Part shown: in pieces, positions 1 through 9,807 of the stretch
Layout of the letters: the number at the start of each line of letters is the position of its first letter
Numbering within the stretch: the first letter of the stretch is position 1
NCBI GenBank assembly: GCA_002501285.1
Contig: DLSG01000110.1
Span: forward strand, 1-34,547
Source of the DNA: Christensenella sp. UBA7868
GTDB taxonomy: Bacteria > Bacillota > Clostridia > Christensenellales > UBA1242
Length of the DNA: 34,547 nucleotides
Direction of reading: 5' to 3'
Made by a program: the position numbers and the translations under genes
Notes under the pieces: generated by a model
What the model saw: the letters and a program-made list of their open reading frames with translations, nothing else
The model's database searches: none
Told to the model about the DNA's origin: nothing

Positions 1-64
1 AATCTTTTTTATGTTTTTAAAATTTTTTCAAATGTTTTATTAATATTTTTTCGGTAATTCACTT

Positions 65-93
65 AAACGCAGGTTTTTCCACTGCGTTTTTTT
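65..93 (+). terminator. Rho-independent terminator of a gene left of the window
   Basis: An 8-bp stem (AAACGCAG, 65-72, with CTGCGTTT, 82-89) encloses a 9-base loop and runs into a T-tract at 87-93. The T-tract orientation fits termination of plus-strand transcription, so a rightward gene probably ends just before base 1. On the minus strand the hairpin is followed by only three T residues. Confidence 0.75.
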
Positions 94-162
94 ATGCCCA
101 TTTTTAACAATACAATTACAATATAATAATAACTATATCTACTATTTAACTATGCTTAAAAA

Positions 163-205
163 ATATAAATAAATAAATAAATAAATATAAATGTAAATGT
201 AAATG
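163..205. repeat. AAAT-type microsatellite with short ATGTAA repeats
   Basis: About six tandem AAAT units are followed by repeated ATGTAA units. The tract lies in the 356-base gene-free left edge between two terminators. No gene or promoter is evident here. It is probably neutral low-complexity sequence, but it could vary in length between strains. Confidence 0.6.
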
Positions 206-261
206 TTATAATAAAATAAAGATCCAATGGGATTATCATTTCTTATTAATATTTTATATAT

Positions 262-293
262 AAAAAAACCTAAACTTTCGTTTAGGTTTTTTT
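262..293 (-). terminator. Bidirectional terminator downstream of the giant surface protein
   Basis: Seven A residues, a 7-bp stem (CCTAAAC, 269-275, with GTTTAGG, 280-286), a 4-base loop and seven T residues form a symmetrical rho-independent terminator. Read leftward the loop is GAAA. It sits 64 bases beyond the stop of the leftward adhesin gene and should end its transcript; it can act in both directions. Confidence 0.85.
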
Positions 294-356
294 AAAGTGT
301 TTTAGTAATCAACTATATGATTTTTAAGTAAATCTATACTCAATTATTAAGTAAAT

Positions 357-3300
357 TTATGCCCCTGTAAATGAGCCAGTGCCCGCATTTGTATAGAAAG
401 TACCATAAATCAAATCATACATACCCAACACTCCTGAACTATTTTTAGCTGGTACAAGATCTCTCACTAGATTCGTTCCATTCCAAATTTTGAAGTAATA
501 CATGGTTAATGCACCACACTTTCCTTGTCCTTTAAATATCTTAAATGTTCCTGAAGAAGTATTTCCACTATCATCAGATGCAGCAATCGAAGACCTTGTA
601 GATCCGCTAATAACAAGCATTGAGCTATTTGAAGCTGATACAATATAAGTTCCTGAAGTTGAGAATGAAGTGTACATATGGCATTTAGATGCTTGTGGAA
701 CCCATCTTAACTGTGTAGCAGTAGCAAGCCTTGTTAAAGTTCCAATCCAACCATCTGTTCCACAAACAGCGCCGGAATTAATACTAGATGTATAATTAGC
801 AAATTTTACTTCAATTTTTAATGAAGTACTCCAACTTAATCCTGTATTAATATATTGAGTTCCTGTAGATTTTAAATAATTCAATTTAGTATATCCAGTT
901 GGAAGTGCTTGACCTTGAAGTGGATGGAAAGTACTATCATAAACATTCCATAGTCCTTTTGTTCCCGTAGTGTTATTAACAACTGGAATAAAGAAATCTG
1001 TTCCTACACTACATAAATAAATTTTTCCTCGGAAACCATTTGAAGTATCTGCTACTCCATTATAATTTAGTGCCCCTATATATAATGTCTCAAAGCTTGC
1101 AATCCAGCTGGCAGTAGAAGAATGTGTAGCACCATTACTATCAAAATAATACCTTTTAGAAGATGTGATACCTACTGTGTGGATTTGTGAACTATCTCCA
1201 TAATTCATTGTATTTATAGTTCCACCCATATTAGCCTTTACAGTTGATGTCCCAGTAGATGATTTATTTAAATTATTGTGATACATAATAAATTGTCGTT
1301 GCGAAGGACTATTTTGAGACCCGAAAAGAATCATATCATGCGTTGTGTCTGTAAATGAATTTACAACTGAAACATTCGTTGTGTTGTTAAACATATAATA
1401 ATAACTTGCTTTGGCTCCGGTATCTACATACTCACTTCCTGTAAATTCAAGATAATCTAGAATTCTATAACTTGATGAGCCCCTGTAAAGAGTTTTTCCT
1501 GCATAAGTTGATGTCATTGAAGAAATTGATGTTGCTGAGCCAGCATATTGAGAGAAATATTTAGTAGTTGAACCATTTGATGTTGGTAACGCTATTGCTT
1601 TGCCAATAGATTTAGGTGCTTTAATAGAACTTAAAACAAAATGGTTATTGCTATTATTAATAGAAAGCATATCAGTAACATTAGCAGAACTTAAAATTTC
1701 AAATCTCGATAAGTCTAAACTAGCCAAACTATAGCAATCTTTAAACATTTGAGTAAAGTTTGTTACTAGACCAGTGGTAAATGAAGAACCGAATGTAATT
1801 TTTAACAAACTATAACATTCTCCGAACATATAAGACATATTTGTTGTTACATTTGTATTAAAAGCTGATAAATCTATAACCCTTATATCATTACAAGCAT
1901 AGAACATGTTAGACAAATTTGTTGCTTTTGTACAAACAAAATTTGAACCAGTTGTTAAAACCTTTAAGCTTGTACATGTATCAAACATGCTAGCCATTGT
2001 TGTTACACTTGCTGTATTCCAGCCTTCAAGATCCAAACTTGTTAACTTATAGCAATTTGCAAACATATTGCTCATGTCTGTCACATTGGCTGTTTCAAAA
2101 TCAACAATACTCAATAAAGAAGTAAGGCTTGAGCAACCAGCGAACATTCCAGCCATTTCAGTTACTGCTGAAGTGTCGAAACTAAAAACATTAACATCTG
2201 CAAGGCTAGAACAATTTTGGAACATATAGCGCATGTTTGTAACCTTCGCAGTGTCAAAGTTTGATAAGTTAAGATTGGCTAGCTTTGAACAACCGCGGAA
2301 CATATAACGCATTTCCGTAACATTTGATGTATTAAAACTTGAAAGCCTTACCGCAGTTAGGCTCGAACAGCCGTCAAACATAGCTTGCATATCTGTTACA
2401 TTTGATGTGTCGAATTTAATCAAATCCAACCTAGTTAATGCTTTACAATTTGCAAACATATTGCTCATTGTTGTAACTTTTCCTGTGTTAAAGTTAGAAA
2501 CAGTAAGTGTTGGTAATTTTTCGCAACTATAGAACATTGCATACATTGTCGTTACATTTGCTGTATTAAAACTGGTTAGGTTTAGAGAAGTTAAGTTAAC
2601 ACAACTATGGAACATACCATGCATTTCTTTAACACTTGTTGTGTTAAATTTTGATAAATCAAGTGAACTTAAACTAGAACAATTTCTAAACATAAAACTC
2701 ATGCCTTCTACTTTGCTTGTATCAAAATTGTAAAAGGTGATTGATGTTAAGCCACTTAAACCATCAAACAATTCGTTAGAGTTTACTGGTCCATAAATTT
2801 TATCTGCAACAAATGCAATTTCAGTTATTCTGCTTACTGCATTGTTTTGATAAACTTTAATTCCGCTTGTTAATTTCCCAGCATATTTATATGTTGAAGG
2901 AAGAGAAGAAGGTGTCTCAAATATAATTGATGTAATTTTATTTACTGCTGTTATTTCTGGCATCTTTAACGCAACAACTTGTGTTTTCCAATTTGTATCT
3001 AGTGATGCTGTTAAAGTTAGAACCAAAGTCTTTCCTGCCACAGAACTTTTAAATTCCGTAACAACAGTATTTGTATCTTTAATATACCAAGTTTTATCTG
3101 CTGGAAGAGGAATTGAAACTCCGCTTGCAATAGTTGTTGGTGCTATAATAGTTTTTAATGAACTGCAACCATCAAGGAAGCCTGTTCCTATTGCTCCCGA
3201 TTTAATGTTGAAGCATGTAAAGTCTATTTCATTCACACTAGCGCATCCAGCAAACATATTGCTAAAATCGGTTACATTTGAAGTTGAGAACGCCCCTGAT

Positions 3301-6300
3301 GACCCAAAAGACATATAACTTCCCGAACCACTCCTACTAAACATTCCTTTCATGCTTGTAGCACTAGAAGTGGAAATTTGACTTAGCGATCCATTAAAAC
3401 ATGAAACTCGTGTTCCAGCAAAGAAATAATCAAAAATCTTTGTTTGTGAAGTAAATAAAACTTGATGGTCTCCAGAAGTGTAAAAAGCAATTTCTCCCAA
3501 ATTTGCGAATAAACCAGTTGAATCTATTGGTGTGATAATTTCTGGATAAGACAACCAAATTGACAATTCTCCTTCGCTATTTTCGCCATGCTCAACCAAA
3601 ATCCCGCTTTTTAACTTAATAGCATTATAAGCCATATTGGCATTTATTGAATCAGGTGATGCAATCATTAAATAAGTAGAATTTGTTACAGTTACTCCCG
3701 CATTTTCTAATTGACTTCTCCAATCAGAGTCTAATGTAGCTCTTAGAATATAAGCTAAAACTTCTGTGCATTTATAGCCATATGCATAAGTATTACTACT
3801 TAAAGTTGTTACAACCGAATCAAAGAAGCCGCCTTGATACCAAGTTTTTCCTGTTGGAAGTGTTATTGGATAACTTGATTGAATGTTTTGTGGAATAACG
3901 ATTCTTGTTAAAGCCGTACAACCAGAAAACATATCACTAACACTTGTTACTTTTGTCATATCAAAAGAAGATAAATCTAATTCTTCTAGACTAGGACAAT
4001 CAATAAACATCTGTTGCATAACAATAACATTTGAAGTATTGAAACTTGAAAGATTTACTGTTTTTAAAGCCGTACAATGAGCAAACATAAATTGCATATC
4101 TGTTGCTTTTGAAGTGTCAAAACTTGAAAGGTCTAGGCTTGTTATGCCGCTAACACGCCAGAACATTGCTCTAAAATCTTCAACATTTGATGTGTTAAAA
4201 TTTGAAACATTTAGGGTTGATAACAAAACACAGCCATCAAACATACTATGCATATTAATTACTTTTGAAGTGTCAAAGTTTGAAACATTTAGGGTCGATA
4301 ATTTATTACAAGCTTCAAACATTTGTTCCATTGTTGTTACATTTGATGTGTTAAAACTTGAAATAACTAGCGATGCTAAAACTCTACAGTTATAGAACAT
4401 TTTAGCCATGGTTGTTACTTTTGGAGTTTTAAAATTTGAAAGATTTAAACTTGTTAATGCATTACAATTAGCAAACATACTCTGCATAGATGTTACATTT
4501 GATGTGTCAAAACTTGAGACATTGATTGTTGTTAAACTACTGCAACCGTCAAACATTTCACGCATGCTTGTTACTTTTGCCGTGTTAAAACTTGATAAAT
4601 CCAATGATTGTAAGCTTGAACAGTTTTGGAACATTGCCTGCATTGTTGTTGCTTTGCTTGTATCAAAGTTTTTGAATGTTAATGTTTTTAAAGCGGTTAA
4701 GCCTTTAAACAAGCTAGATGAAGTTGCTGGCGCATAGATTTTTTCACAAACAAACGCAATGTCTAAATCGCTTGAAGAACTTTTGTAAACTTGAATTCCG
4801 CTTGTTAAAATTTTATTAGTGTTCGTATAACCTGATGGAATTTCAGTTGGTTTTAAGAATTGAATTGAATTGATTTTTGTAACATCAGTTATTCCAATTC
4901 CTAGGTTTACAATTTTTGTTTGCCAATCAATGTCTAAAGTTGCTTCCAAAACATGGTCTAAAATAACTTTTCCAAGAACTGTTGAATCATTTGTAATTGA
5001 TGTTTTTTTGTTAGCATTATTTCCTTCAACATACCAGTTTTTCCCTGTCGGAAGAGAAATAAAAGCGCCCGAGCTTAAAGCACTTGGTGCCGTAATTTTA
5101 GTTAACGCCGTTGCCCCAGAAAGCATACTTGCAACTTTTGATGCCGCAGACATATTTAAACCACTTAAATCAAGTTCGGTTAAACTAGCACAACTACTAA
5201 ACATAGTTAAGAAATTTGTTGCAGAACTTGAACAAGAAACTTTAACGCTTGACAGTTTACTGCAACCATTAAACATCCAAGACAAATTTGTTGCTTTAGG
5301 TAAAGAAATTGCAGGCAATGAGGTTAAACTTGAGCAATTCATAAACATATAAGAAACATCTGTTACAAGCGAGAAATCCCACCCAGAAATATCAATTGAA
5401 GCAAGTTTATAACAAAAACTAAACATACTTGTCATTTTTGTTACTTTGCTTGTGTTAAACCCCGAAACATCAACACTTGAAAGGTTTTCACAACCTCTGA
5501 ACATATAACTCATATCAGTTACTTTGCTTGTGTCAAAGTTTGTTTTGTTTAGTTTTATAGTGGTTAAGTTTTCACACCCATAAAACATATAATTCATATT
5601 TGTTACATTTGATGTGTTAAATTTAGTTAAATCTAAAGTTGTCAACTTTGAGCAATTATAGAACATACCACTCATACTTGTTACTTTTGAAGTGTCAAAA
5701 CTTGAAACATTTAAACTTGTAAGTTTTGTACAACTTTCAAACATATAACTCATACTTGTTACTTTTGATGTGTTAAAACTTGAAACATTTAAACTTGTTA
5801 AACTAGAACAGTCAGAAAACATACAATCCATAGCTGTTACTTTTGAAGTGTTGAAACTTGTTAAGTTTAAAGAAGTAACACTAGAATATGCAAACATTTG
5901 TTCCATAGTTGTTACATTTGATGTGTCAAAACTTGATAAATCTAAATCGCCCACCAATTGAACACCATAGAACATATAACTCATATCTGTTACTTTTGAA
6001 GTGTTAAAATTGTTTAAACCCGTAATGTCAGTTAAACTACCACGACAATTTTCATTTTCATCAGCGTCAATATAATCGCAATAAAACATACTGCTCATAT
6101 TTGTTACATTAGATGTGTCAAAGTTTTCAAACTCTATCCAGCCTAACTGCTCTAAAATTCCATTATCTGGTGCAAACAAATAAGAACAATCTGTTGGGGC
6201 AATAATTTTTCCATAAACAAAGGAGATGTCGTATTGACTACCATCTAATATATAAATTCTAATTCCTGTTGAAAATTCTTTTCCTGTGTCAAAGTAGGTA

Positions 6301-9300
6301 AAACCATTTTCATTTTCATAATTAGCAAGTGTTTCTGGTGTATCAAATCTGATTGAGGTTATTTCATTGTTTGTCATAGGAGAAACTGTGCCAAAATTTT
6401 CAAGTTCAAATTCTGTTGTAAATAAACTATCAAATTCAGCAAGCCAAGCCATATCATGTGCAGTTGGGAACAACGCCCCTTCAAGGACATGGTCGATAAC
6501 TGTTACTTTTGTTGAAGCGGTGCTTGCAAACACACTTGTTAAAGTAGCGTTTGGAACAAGTGAGAAGCCGTTTTTATACCATGTTTTTCCGTTTGGAAAG
6601 CTCTCTTCCCCCATTTCTAAACAACCAGGAAGATAAATTGGATAATCATCTTTTATCCCTTGTGGAGTTACAATTTCAGATAGTTTTGCACATTCATAGA
6701 ACATATCTGTCGCATCCTCAACTACCGAGACCATATTGAAACTCGATAAATCAAGATATGTTAGTTTAGAACAATAAGCAAACATTCGCCCCACAGCTGT
6801 TACAAGTGAAGTACTAAAACCAAGTTTTAATGTTGTTAAATTTTCACAACCTCTGAACATCTCTGTCATATCAGTTACTTTGCTTGTATCAAAATGAGAT
6901 AAATCTAATGTTTGTAATGCTCTGCACCCATAAAACATGTTAGCCATATTATTAACTAATGATGTGTTAAAACTTGATAAATTAATAGTTGTAAGCCCAG
7001 AACCATCTTGGAACATATATTCCATTTTAGTTACTTTTGCAGTATTAAAACTTGTTAAATCTAGACTCGTCACTTTTTTAAGTCCTAGAAACATTGCTCT
7101 CATTGATGTAACATTTGCAGTATTAAAGTTTAATACATTAAGAGATGTTAAATTGCTACAGCCTTGGAACATATTTGCCATAGTTGTAACATTACTTGTG
7201 TTAAAACTTGAAACATTAATACTTGTTAAAGATGAACTGTTATAAAACATTTGTTGCATATTAATAACTTTGCTTGTATCAAAACAAGATAAATCTAACA
7301 CTTTAAGGCTACCAGTATGCCCTTCAAACATATGACTCATTGTTGTAACATTTGATGTGTCGAAATTTTTAAACACAAGAGTTGCAAGATTTGTAAGCGT
7401 TACGCCATTTGTGTAAGCGAACAATGAACTACAATTTGCTGGTGCTTTAATACTTCCCGCAACAAACGCAATGTATGTTGATTTAGAATCACTAACCCAA
7501 ATTTCAATTCCGCTTGGAAGTGTTTTTCCTGAATTTGAATAACTAACTGAATTAATTGTTAATTTTTTAGTTGACGAATTGAAACTTGCATAATCGTCAA
7601 ACGCAATTCCTGTTATGTTAGAAGCCGTTGTAATTCCAGTAAGTCCAAGGCTTGCAATTTGAGTTCTCCAAGAAGTTGAAAACTCAACAGGTTTTATATA
7701 ATCGTAAATAGTAATTTTAGCCGAAACGGTTGAACTTAACCCTTTTGTTAATTCAACAACTTTTGCAATTCCTTCTTTATACATGTGTTTATCTGTACTA
7801 TCTGCTTTTTTAGTTGGAAGTGCAATTTTATAACTATCACTAATATTTTTTGGAGTAACCAAAACAGATAAGTCTGTCATGTTATTAAGCATATTTGTAA
7901 CTTTAGTTACTTTTGTCATATCAAAACTTGACAAGTCTAAATTTGTTAGTTTTACGCAGTTTTGGAACATTCCACTCATATCAGTTGTGCTTGATGTGTT
8001 GAATGGAATAGTTAAATTTTTAAGAGCGATACAACCATCAAACATATAACTCATGTCTGTTGCTTTGCTTGTATCAAAATGTGAAAGATCTAATGTGTTA
8101 AGTTTTTGACAATCATAGAACATTCCGTTCATATCAGTAACTAAACTTGTATTAAAACTTGAAATATTTACATTTACAAGACTACTACATCTTGTAAACA
8201 TATTTCTCATTGTTGTAACCTTGCTTGTGTTAAAACTTGATAAGTCTAAATTCGTTAGGCTCCTACAACTATCAAACATATAACTCATATTTGTTACATT
8301 GCTTGTGTCCCAACCTGAAAGGTTAATACTTTGAAGATTTGAACAACTTAGGAAAAGCCCATATAAACTTCCAGCATTGCTTGTATTAAATCTTGATAAA
8401 TCCAAAGTTTTTAAAGATGTACAGTTATAGAACATTTGATTTAAACTTGTAACACTTGTAAACTCAGGTAGATTTAAAGTAGTTAATGAACTGCAACCAT
8501 AAAACATTAAATAAGTTGCTCTTGCTTTTGGTACATTCCAGCCAGATAAATCTAATGTTGTCAATTTTGAAGCACCACAGAACATATCTCCTAAATTTTC
8601 AGCAATTGAAGTGTCAAAATTATTAAAGACTAATGAATTTAAGTTTGTAAGAGGAATAGCATTTGTTCCGTCACCTGTGCCATCTGCTCTAAACATTCTG
8701 TAACAACTTGCTGCTGTTTTAATTGTTCCATAAACAAACGCAATGTTTGTTGGGTTACTTGTGCTTTGATAAACTCTAATTCCGCTTGCAAGTTTCTTTC
8801 CAGTGTTTTTATATTCGCTTGGGACTGTTGTTGGATTATCAAACCTTATTCCTGTAATTTCGCTTGCTGATGAAATTCCAGTTAATGAAAGTCCAGCAAT
8901 CTCCCCTCTCCATGTTATTGGGAAAGTTGCAACAAAACTAGATTCTGTGTATGTTGCAGTATATTCTTGTTTGCCACTAACCGCCGCAATTGTAGGATTC
9001 CAAGCTTTAAAAGTATATTCAACTTCACTTGTTGCTTCTTTTGTTGCAGTATCCCCAAAACTAGGAGTTACTCCATATTGAGCATGATCAATTTTTAAAA
9101 TTTTTCCATCATCGTTTTTAAAACTAATTAAATAACTTGATTTATCAGTTGATAAGTTTTGCCATTCGCTTTCACCGCCAACTTGACAATAATCAACATA
9201 ATATGTAACAGTAGTTTTTAAATCGGTTTTTAATGCGCCACTTGAATCTCTTAAAACTTCGTCATTGATTTTGTCGGTTACATTAAACGCAAAAGACAAT

Positions 9301-9728
9301 GTTAATTTTGTGCTTTTAAGAGGAGTTAAAGAGTTTGCATTTGTAACTGAATAGTAAAATTTGTTATCTTTTCCTTTGATTGTACTATCCACGCCCACAC
9401 ATTCAACAACATCGTTTTTAACAACCGTATTTCCGCTTGAATCTAGCGTTTGCATCGTAACTTTTGCATAGGTCCTGATATAGACATCTTCTTTTGAAGA
9501 AAGATTAACTGAAATATCTTTAATAAACCAGTTTCCAGCAACCAAATCTTTTGGGTCTAAACTATTATCAACCTGTGCATTTCCGCTTGCTTGGGAAATA
9601 GTTATGTTAATATCTGCTCCTTTTTTATCACTAAACCACGAAAAAGTTAGTGCTGTAATAGAAGCGATTGCAACCATTACTACACCAATCCAACCAAATA
9701 TTTTTAATCTTTTAGTTTTTCCTCTCAT
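357..9728 (-). CDS. Giant BspA-like surface protein: six DUF285 repeat modules plus two LamG-like domains
   Basis: A 3123-residue secreted surface protein, probably an adhesin. Residues 12-32 form a hydrophobic segment ending in ALTFSWFSD, the pattern of SipW-processed (TasA/CalY-like) proteins. Residues about 198-262 resemble the InlB-B/Flg_new repeat (NDDGKIL, YGVTPSFGDTATK, AWNPTIAAVSG, YTATY). Six modules follow, starting near residues 267, 680, 1083, 1593, 1998 and 2243. Each opens with a non-repeat cap (W..I..L...ITSI.F.....SGI.VY....IAFV..I.AP) and continues with 26-residue DUF285 units (LDLSSFNTSKVT.M..MF..C..L), about 59 in all. Most modules close with an LPTGKTWY-like segment. Two LamG-like domains (YLEFTGSEYVDTG near 2755; YLKSTGTQYINTG near 2945) end the protein. 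There is no LPxTG motif or C-terminal membrane helix, so anchoring is unclear. The start is supported by an AAAAGGGG ribosome site at 9734-9742. BspA relatives bind host proteins; the ligand here is unknown. Confidence 0.88.
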   Translation of the reverse strand: MRGKTKRLKIFGWIGVVMVAIASITALTFSWFSDKKGADINITISQASGNAQVDNSLDPKDLVAGNWFIKDISVNLSSKEDVYIRTYAKVTMQTLDSSGNTVVKNDVVECVGVDSTIKGKDNKFYYSVTNANSLTPLKSTKLTLSFAFNVTDKINDEVLRDSSGALKTDLKTTVTYYVDYCQVGGESEWQNLSTDKSSYLISFKNDDGKILKIDHAQYGVTPSFGDTATKEATSEVEYTFKAWNPTIAAVSGKQEYTATYTESSFVATFPITWRGEIAGLSLTGISSASEITGIRFDNPTTVPSEYKNTGKKLASGIRVYQSTSNPTNIAFVYGTIKTAASCYRMFRADGTGDGTNAIPLTNLNSLVFNNFDTSIAENLGDMFCGASKLTTLDLSGWNVPKARATYLMFYGCSSLTTLNLPEFTSVTSLNQMFYNCTSLKTLDLSRFNTSNAGSLYGLFLSCSNLQSINLSGWDTSNVTNMSYMFDSCRSLTNLDLSSFNTSKVTTMRNMFTRCSSLVNVNISSFNTSLVTDMNGMFYDCQKLNTLDLSHFDTSKATDMSYMFDGCIALKNLTIPFNTSSTTDMSGMFQNCVKLTNLDLSSFDMTKVTKVTNMLNNMTDLSVLVTPKNISDSYKIALPTKKADSTDKHMYKEGIAKVVELTKGLSSTVSAKITIYDYIKPVEFSTSWRTQIASLGLTGITTASNITGIAFDDYASFNSSTKKLTINSVSYSNSGKTLPSGIEIWVSDSKSTYIAFVAGSIKAPANCSSLFAYTNGVTLTNLATLVFKNFDTSNVTTMSHMFEGHTGSLKVLDLSCFDTSKVINMQQMFYNSSSLTSINVSSFNTSNVTTMANMFQGCSNLTSLNVLNFNTANVTSMRAMFLGLKKVTSLDLTSFNTAKVTKMEYMFQDGSGLTTINLSSFNTSLVNNMANMFYGCRALQTLDLSHFDTSKVTDMTEMFRGCENLTTLKLGFSTSLVTAVGRMFAYCSKLTYLDLSSFNMVSVVEDATDMFYECAKLSEIVTPQGIKDDYPIYLPGCLEMGEESFPNGKTWYKNGFSLVPNATLTSVFASTASTKVTVIDHVLEGALFPTAHDMAWLAEFDSLFTTEFELENFGTVSPMTNNEITSIRFDTPETLANYENENGFTYFDTGKEFSTGIRIYILDGSQYDISFVYGKIIAPTDCSYLFAPDNGILEQLGWIEFENFDTSNVTNMSSMFYCDYIDADENENCRGSLTDITGLNNFNTSKVTDMSYMFYGVQLVGDLDLSSFDTSNVTTMEQMFAYSSVTSLNLTSFNTSKVTAMDCMFSDCSSLTSLNVSSFNTSKVTSMSYMFESCTKLTSLNVSSFDTSKVTSMSGMFYNCSKLTTLDLTKFNTSNVTNMNYMFYGCENLTTIKLNKTNFDTSKVTDMSYMFRGCENLSSVDVSGFNTSKVTKMTSMFSFCYKLASIDISGWDFSLVTDVSYMFMNCSSLTSLPAISLPKATNLSWMFNGCSKLSSVKVSCSSSATNFLTMFSSCASLTELDLSGLNMSAASKVASMLSGATALTKITAPSALSSGAFISLPTGKNWYVEGNNANKKTSITNDSTVLGKVILDHVLEATLDIDWQTKIVNLGIGITDVTKINSIQFLKPTEIPSGYTNTNKILTSGIQVYKSSSSDLDIAFVCEKIYAPATSSSLFKGLTALKTLTFKNFDTSKATTMQAMFQNCSSLQSLDLSSFNTAKVTSMREMFDGCSSLTTINVSSFDTSNVTSMQSMFANCNALTSLNLSNFKTPKVTTMAKMFYNCRVLASLVISSFNTSNVTTMEQMFEACNKLSTLNVSNFDTSKVINMHSMFDGCVLLSTLNVSNFNTSNVEDFRAMFWRVSGITSLDLSSFDTSKATDMQFMFAHCTALKTVNLSSFNTSNVIVMQQMFIDCPSLEELDLSSFDMTKVTSVSDMFSGCTALTRIVIPQNIQSSYPITLPTGKTWYQGGFFDSVVTTLSSNTYAYGYKCTEVLAYILRATLDSDWRSQLENAGVTVTNSTYLMIASPDSINANMAYNAIKLKSGILVEHGENSEGELSIWLSYPEIITPIDSTGLFANLGEIAFYTSGDHQVLFTSQTKIFDYFFAGTRVSCFNGSLSQISTSSATSMKGMFSRSGSGSYMSFGSSGAFSTSNVTDFSNMFAGCASVNEIDFTCFNIKSGAIGTGFLDGCSSLKTIIAPTTIASGVSIPLPADKTWYIKDTNTVVTEFKSSVAGKTLVLTLTASLDTNWKTQVVALKMPEITAVNKITSIIFETPSSLPSTYKYAGKLTSGIKVYQNNAVSRITEIAFVADKIYGPVNSNELFDGLSGLTSITFYNFDTSKVEGMSFMFRNCSSLSSLDLSKFNTTSVKEMHGMFHSCVNLTSLNLTSFNTANVTTMYAMFYSCEKLPTLTVSNFNTGKVTTMSNMFANCKALTRLDLIKFDTSNVTDMQAMFDGCSSLTAVRLSSFNTSNVTEMRYMFRGCSKLANLNLSNFDTAKVTNMRYMFQNCSSLADVNVFSFDTSAVTEMAGMFAGCSSLTSLLSIVDFETANVTDMSNMFANCYKLTSLDLEGWNTASVTTMASMFDTCTSLKVLTTGSNFVCTKATNLSNMFYACNDIRVIDLSAFNTNVTTNMSYMFGECYSLLKITFGSSFTTGLVTNFTQMFKDCYSLASLDLSRFEILSSANVTDMLSINNSNNHFVLSSIKAPKSIGKAIALPTSNGSTTKYFSQYAGSATSISSMTSTYAGKTLYRGSSSYRILDYLEFTGSEYVDTGAKASYYYMFNNTTNVSVVNSFTDTTHDMILFGSQNSPSQRQFIMYHNNLNKSSTGTSTVKANMGGTINTMNYGDSSQIHTVGITSSKRYYFDSNGATHSSTASWIASFETLYIGALNYNGVADTSNGFRGKIYLCSVGTDFFIPVVNNTTGTKGLWNVYDSTFHPLQGQALPTGYTKLNYLKSTGTQYINTGLSWSTSLKIEVKFANYTSSINSGAVCGTDGWIGTLTRLATATQLRWVPQASKCHMYTSFSTSGTYIVSASNSSMLVISGSTRSSIAASDDSGNTSSGTFKIFKGQGKCGALTMYYFKIWNGTNLVRDLVPAKNSSGVLGMYDLIYGTFYTNAGTGSFTGA
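1660..8640 (-). repeat. Intragenic 78-bp repeats encoding DUF285 leucine-rich units
   Basis: Units repeat with a 78-base period (for example the equivalent position at 5741 and 5819), encoding 26 residues each, in six blocks separated by cap segments. Neighbouring units share long near-identical stretches, so copy number could change by recombination or slippage. The repeats encode protein in frame and are not a CRISPR array. Confidence 0.85.
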
Positions 9729-9807
9729 AATTTACCCCTTTTAAGCCTTTTCCTATAAAAGAAAATAAAGTATATATATAAAAATAGATATACCTTAATT
9801 GTTTTTG

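Noticed and set aside
3883..7245. Several plus-strand open frames of 60-160 codons opposite the giant adhesin
   Set aside because: They are a by-product of the repeats: the reverse complement of the same 78-base unit stays open and repeats a SNIxxIxVTFxVLKxE-like phrase. No ribosome sites or independent domains are seen.
1660..8640. Regularly spaced repeats resembling a CRISPR array
   Set aside because: The period is 78 bases, repeats vary, they read in frame as DUF285 protein units, and no cas genes are present.
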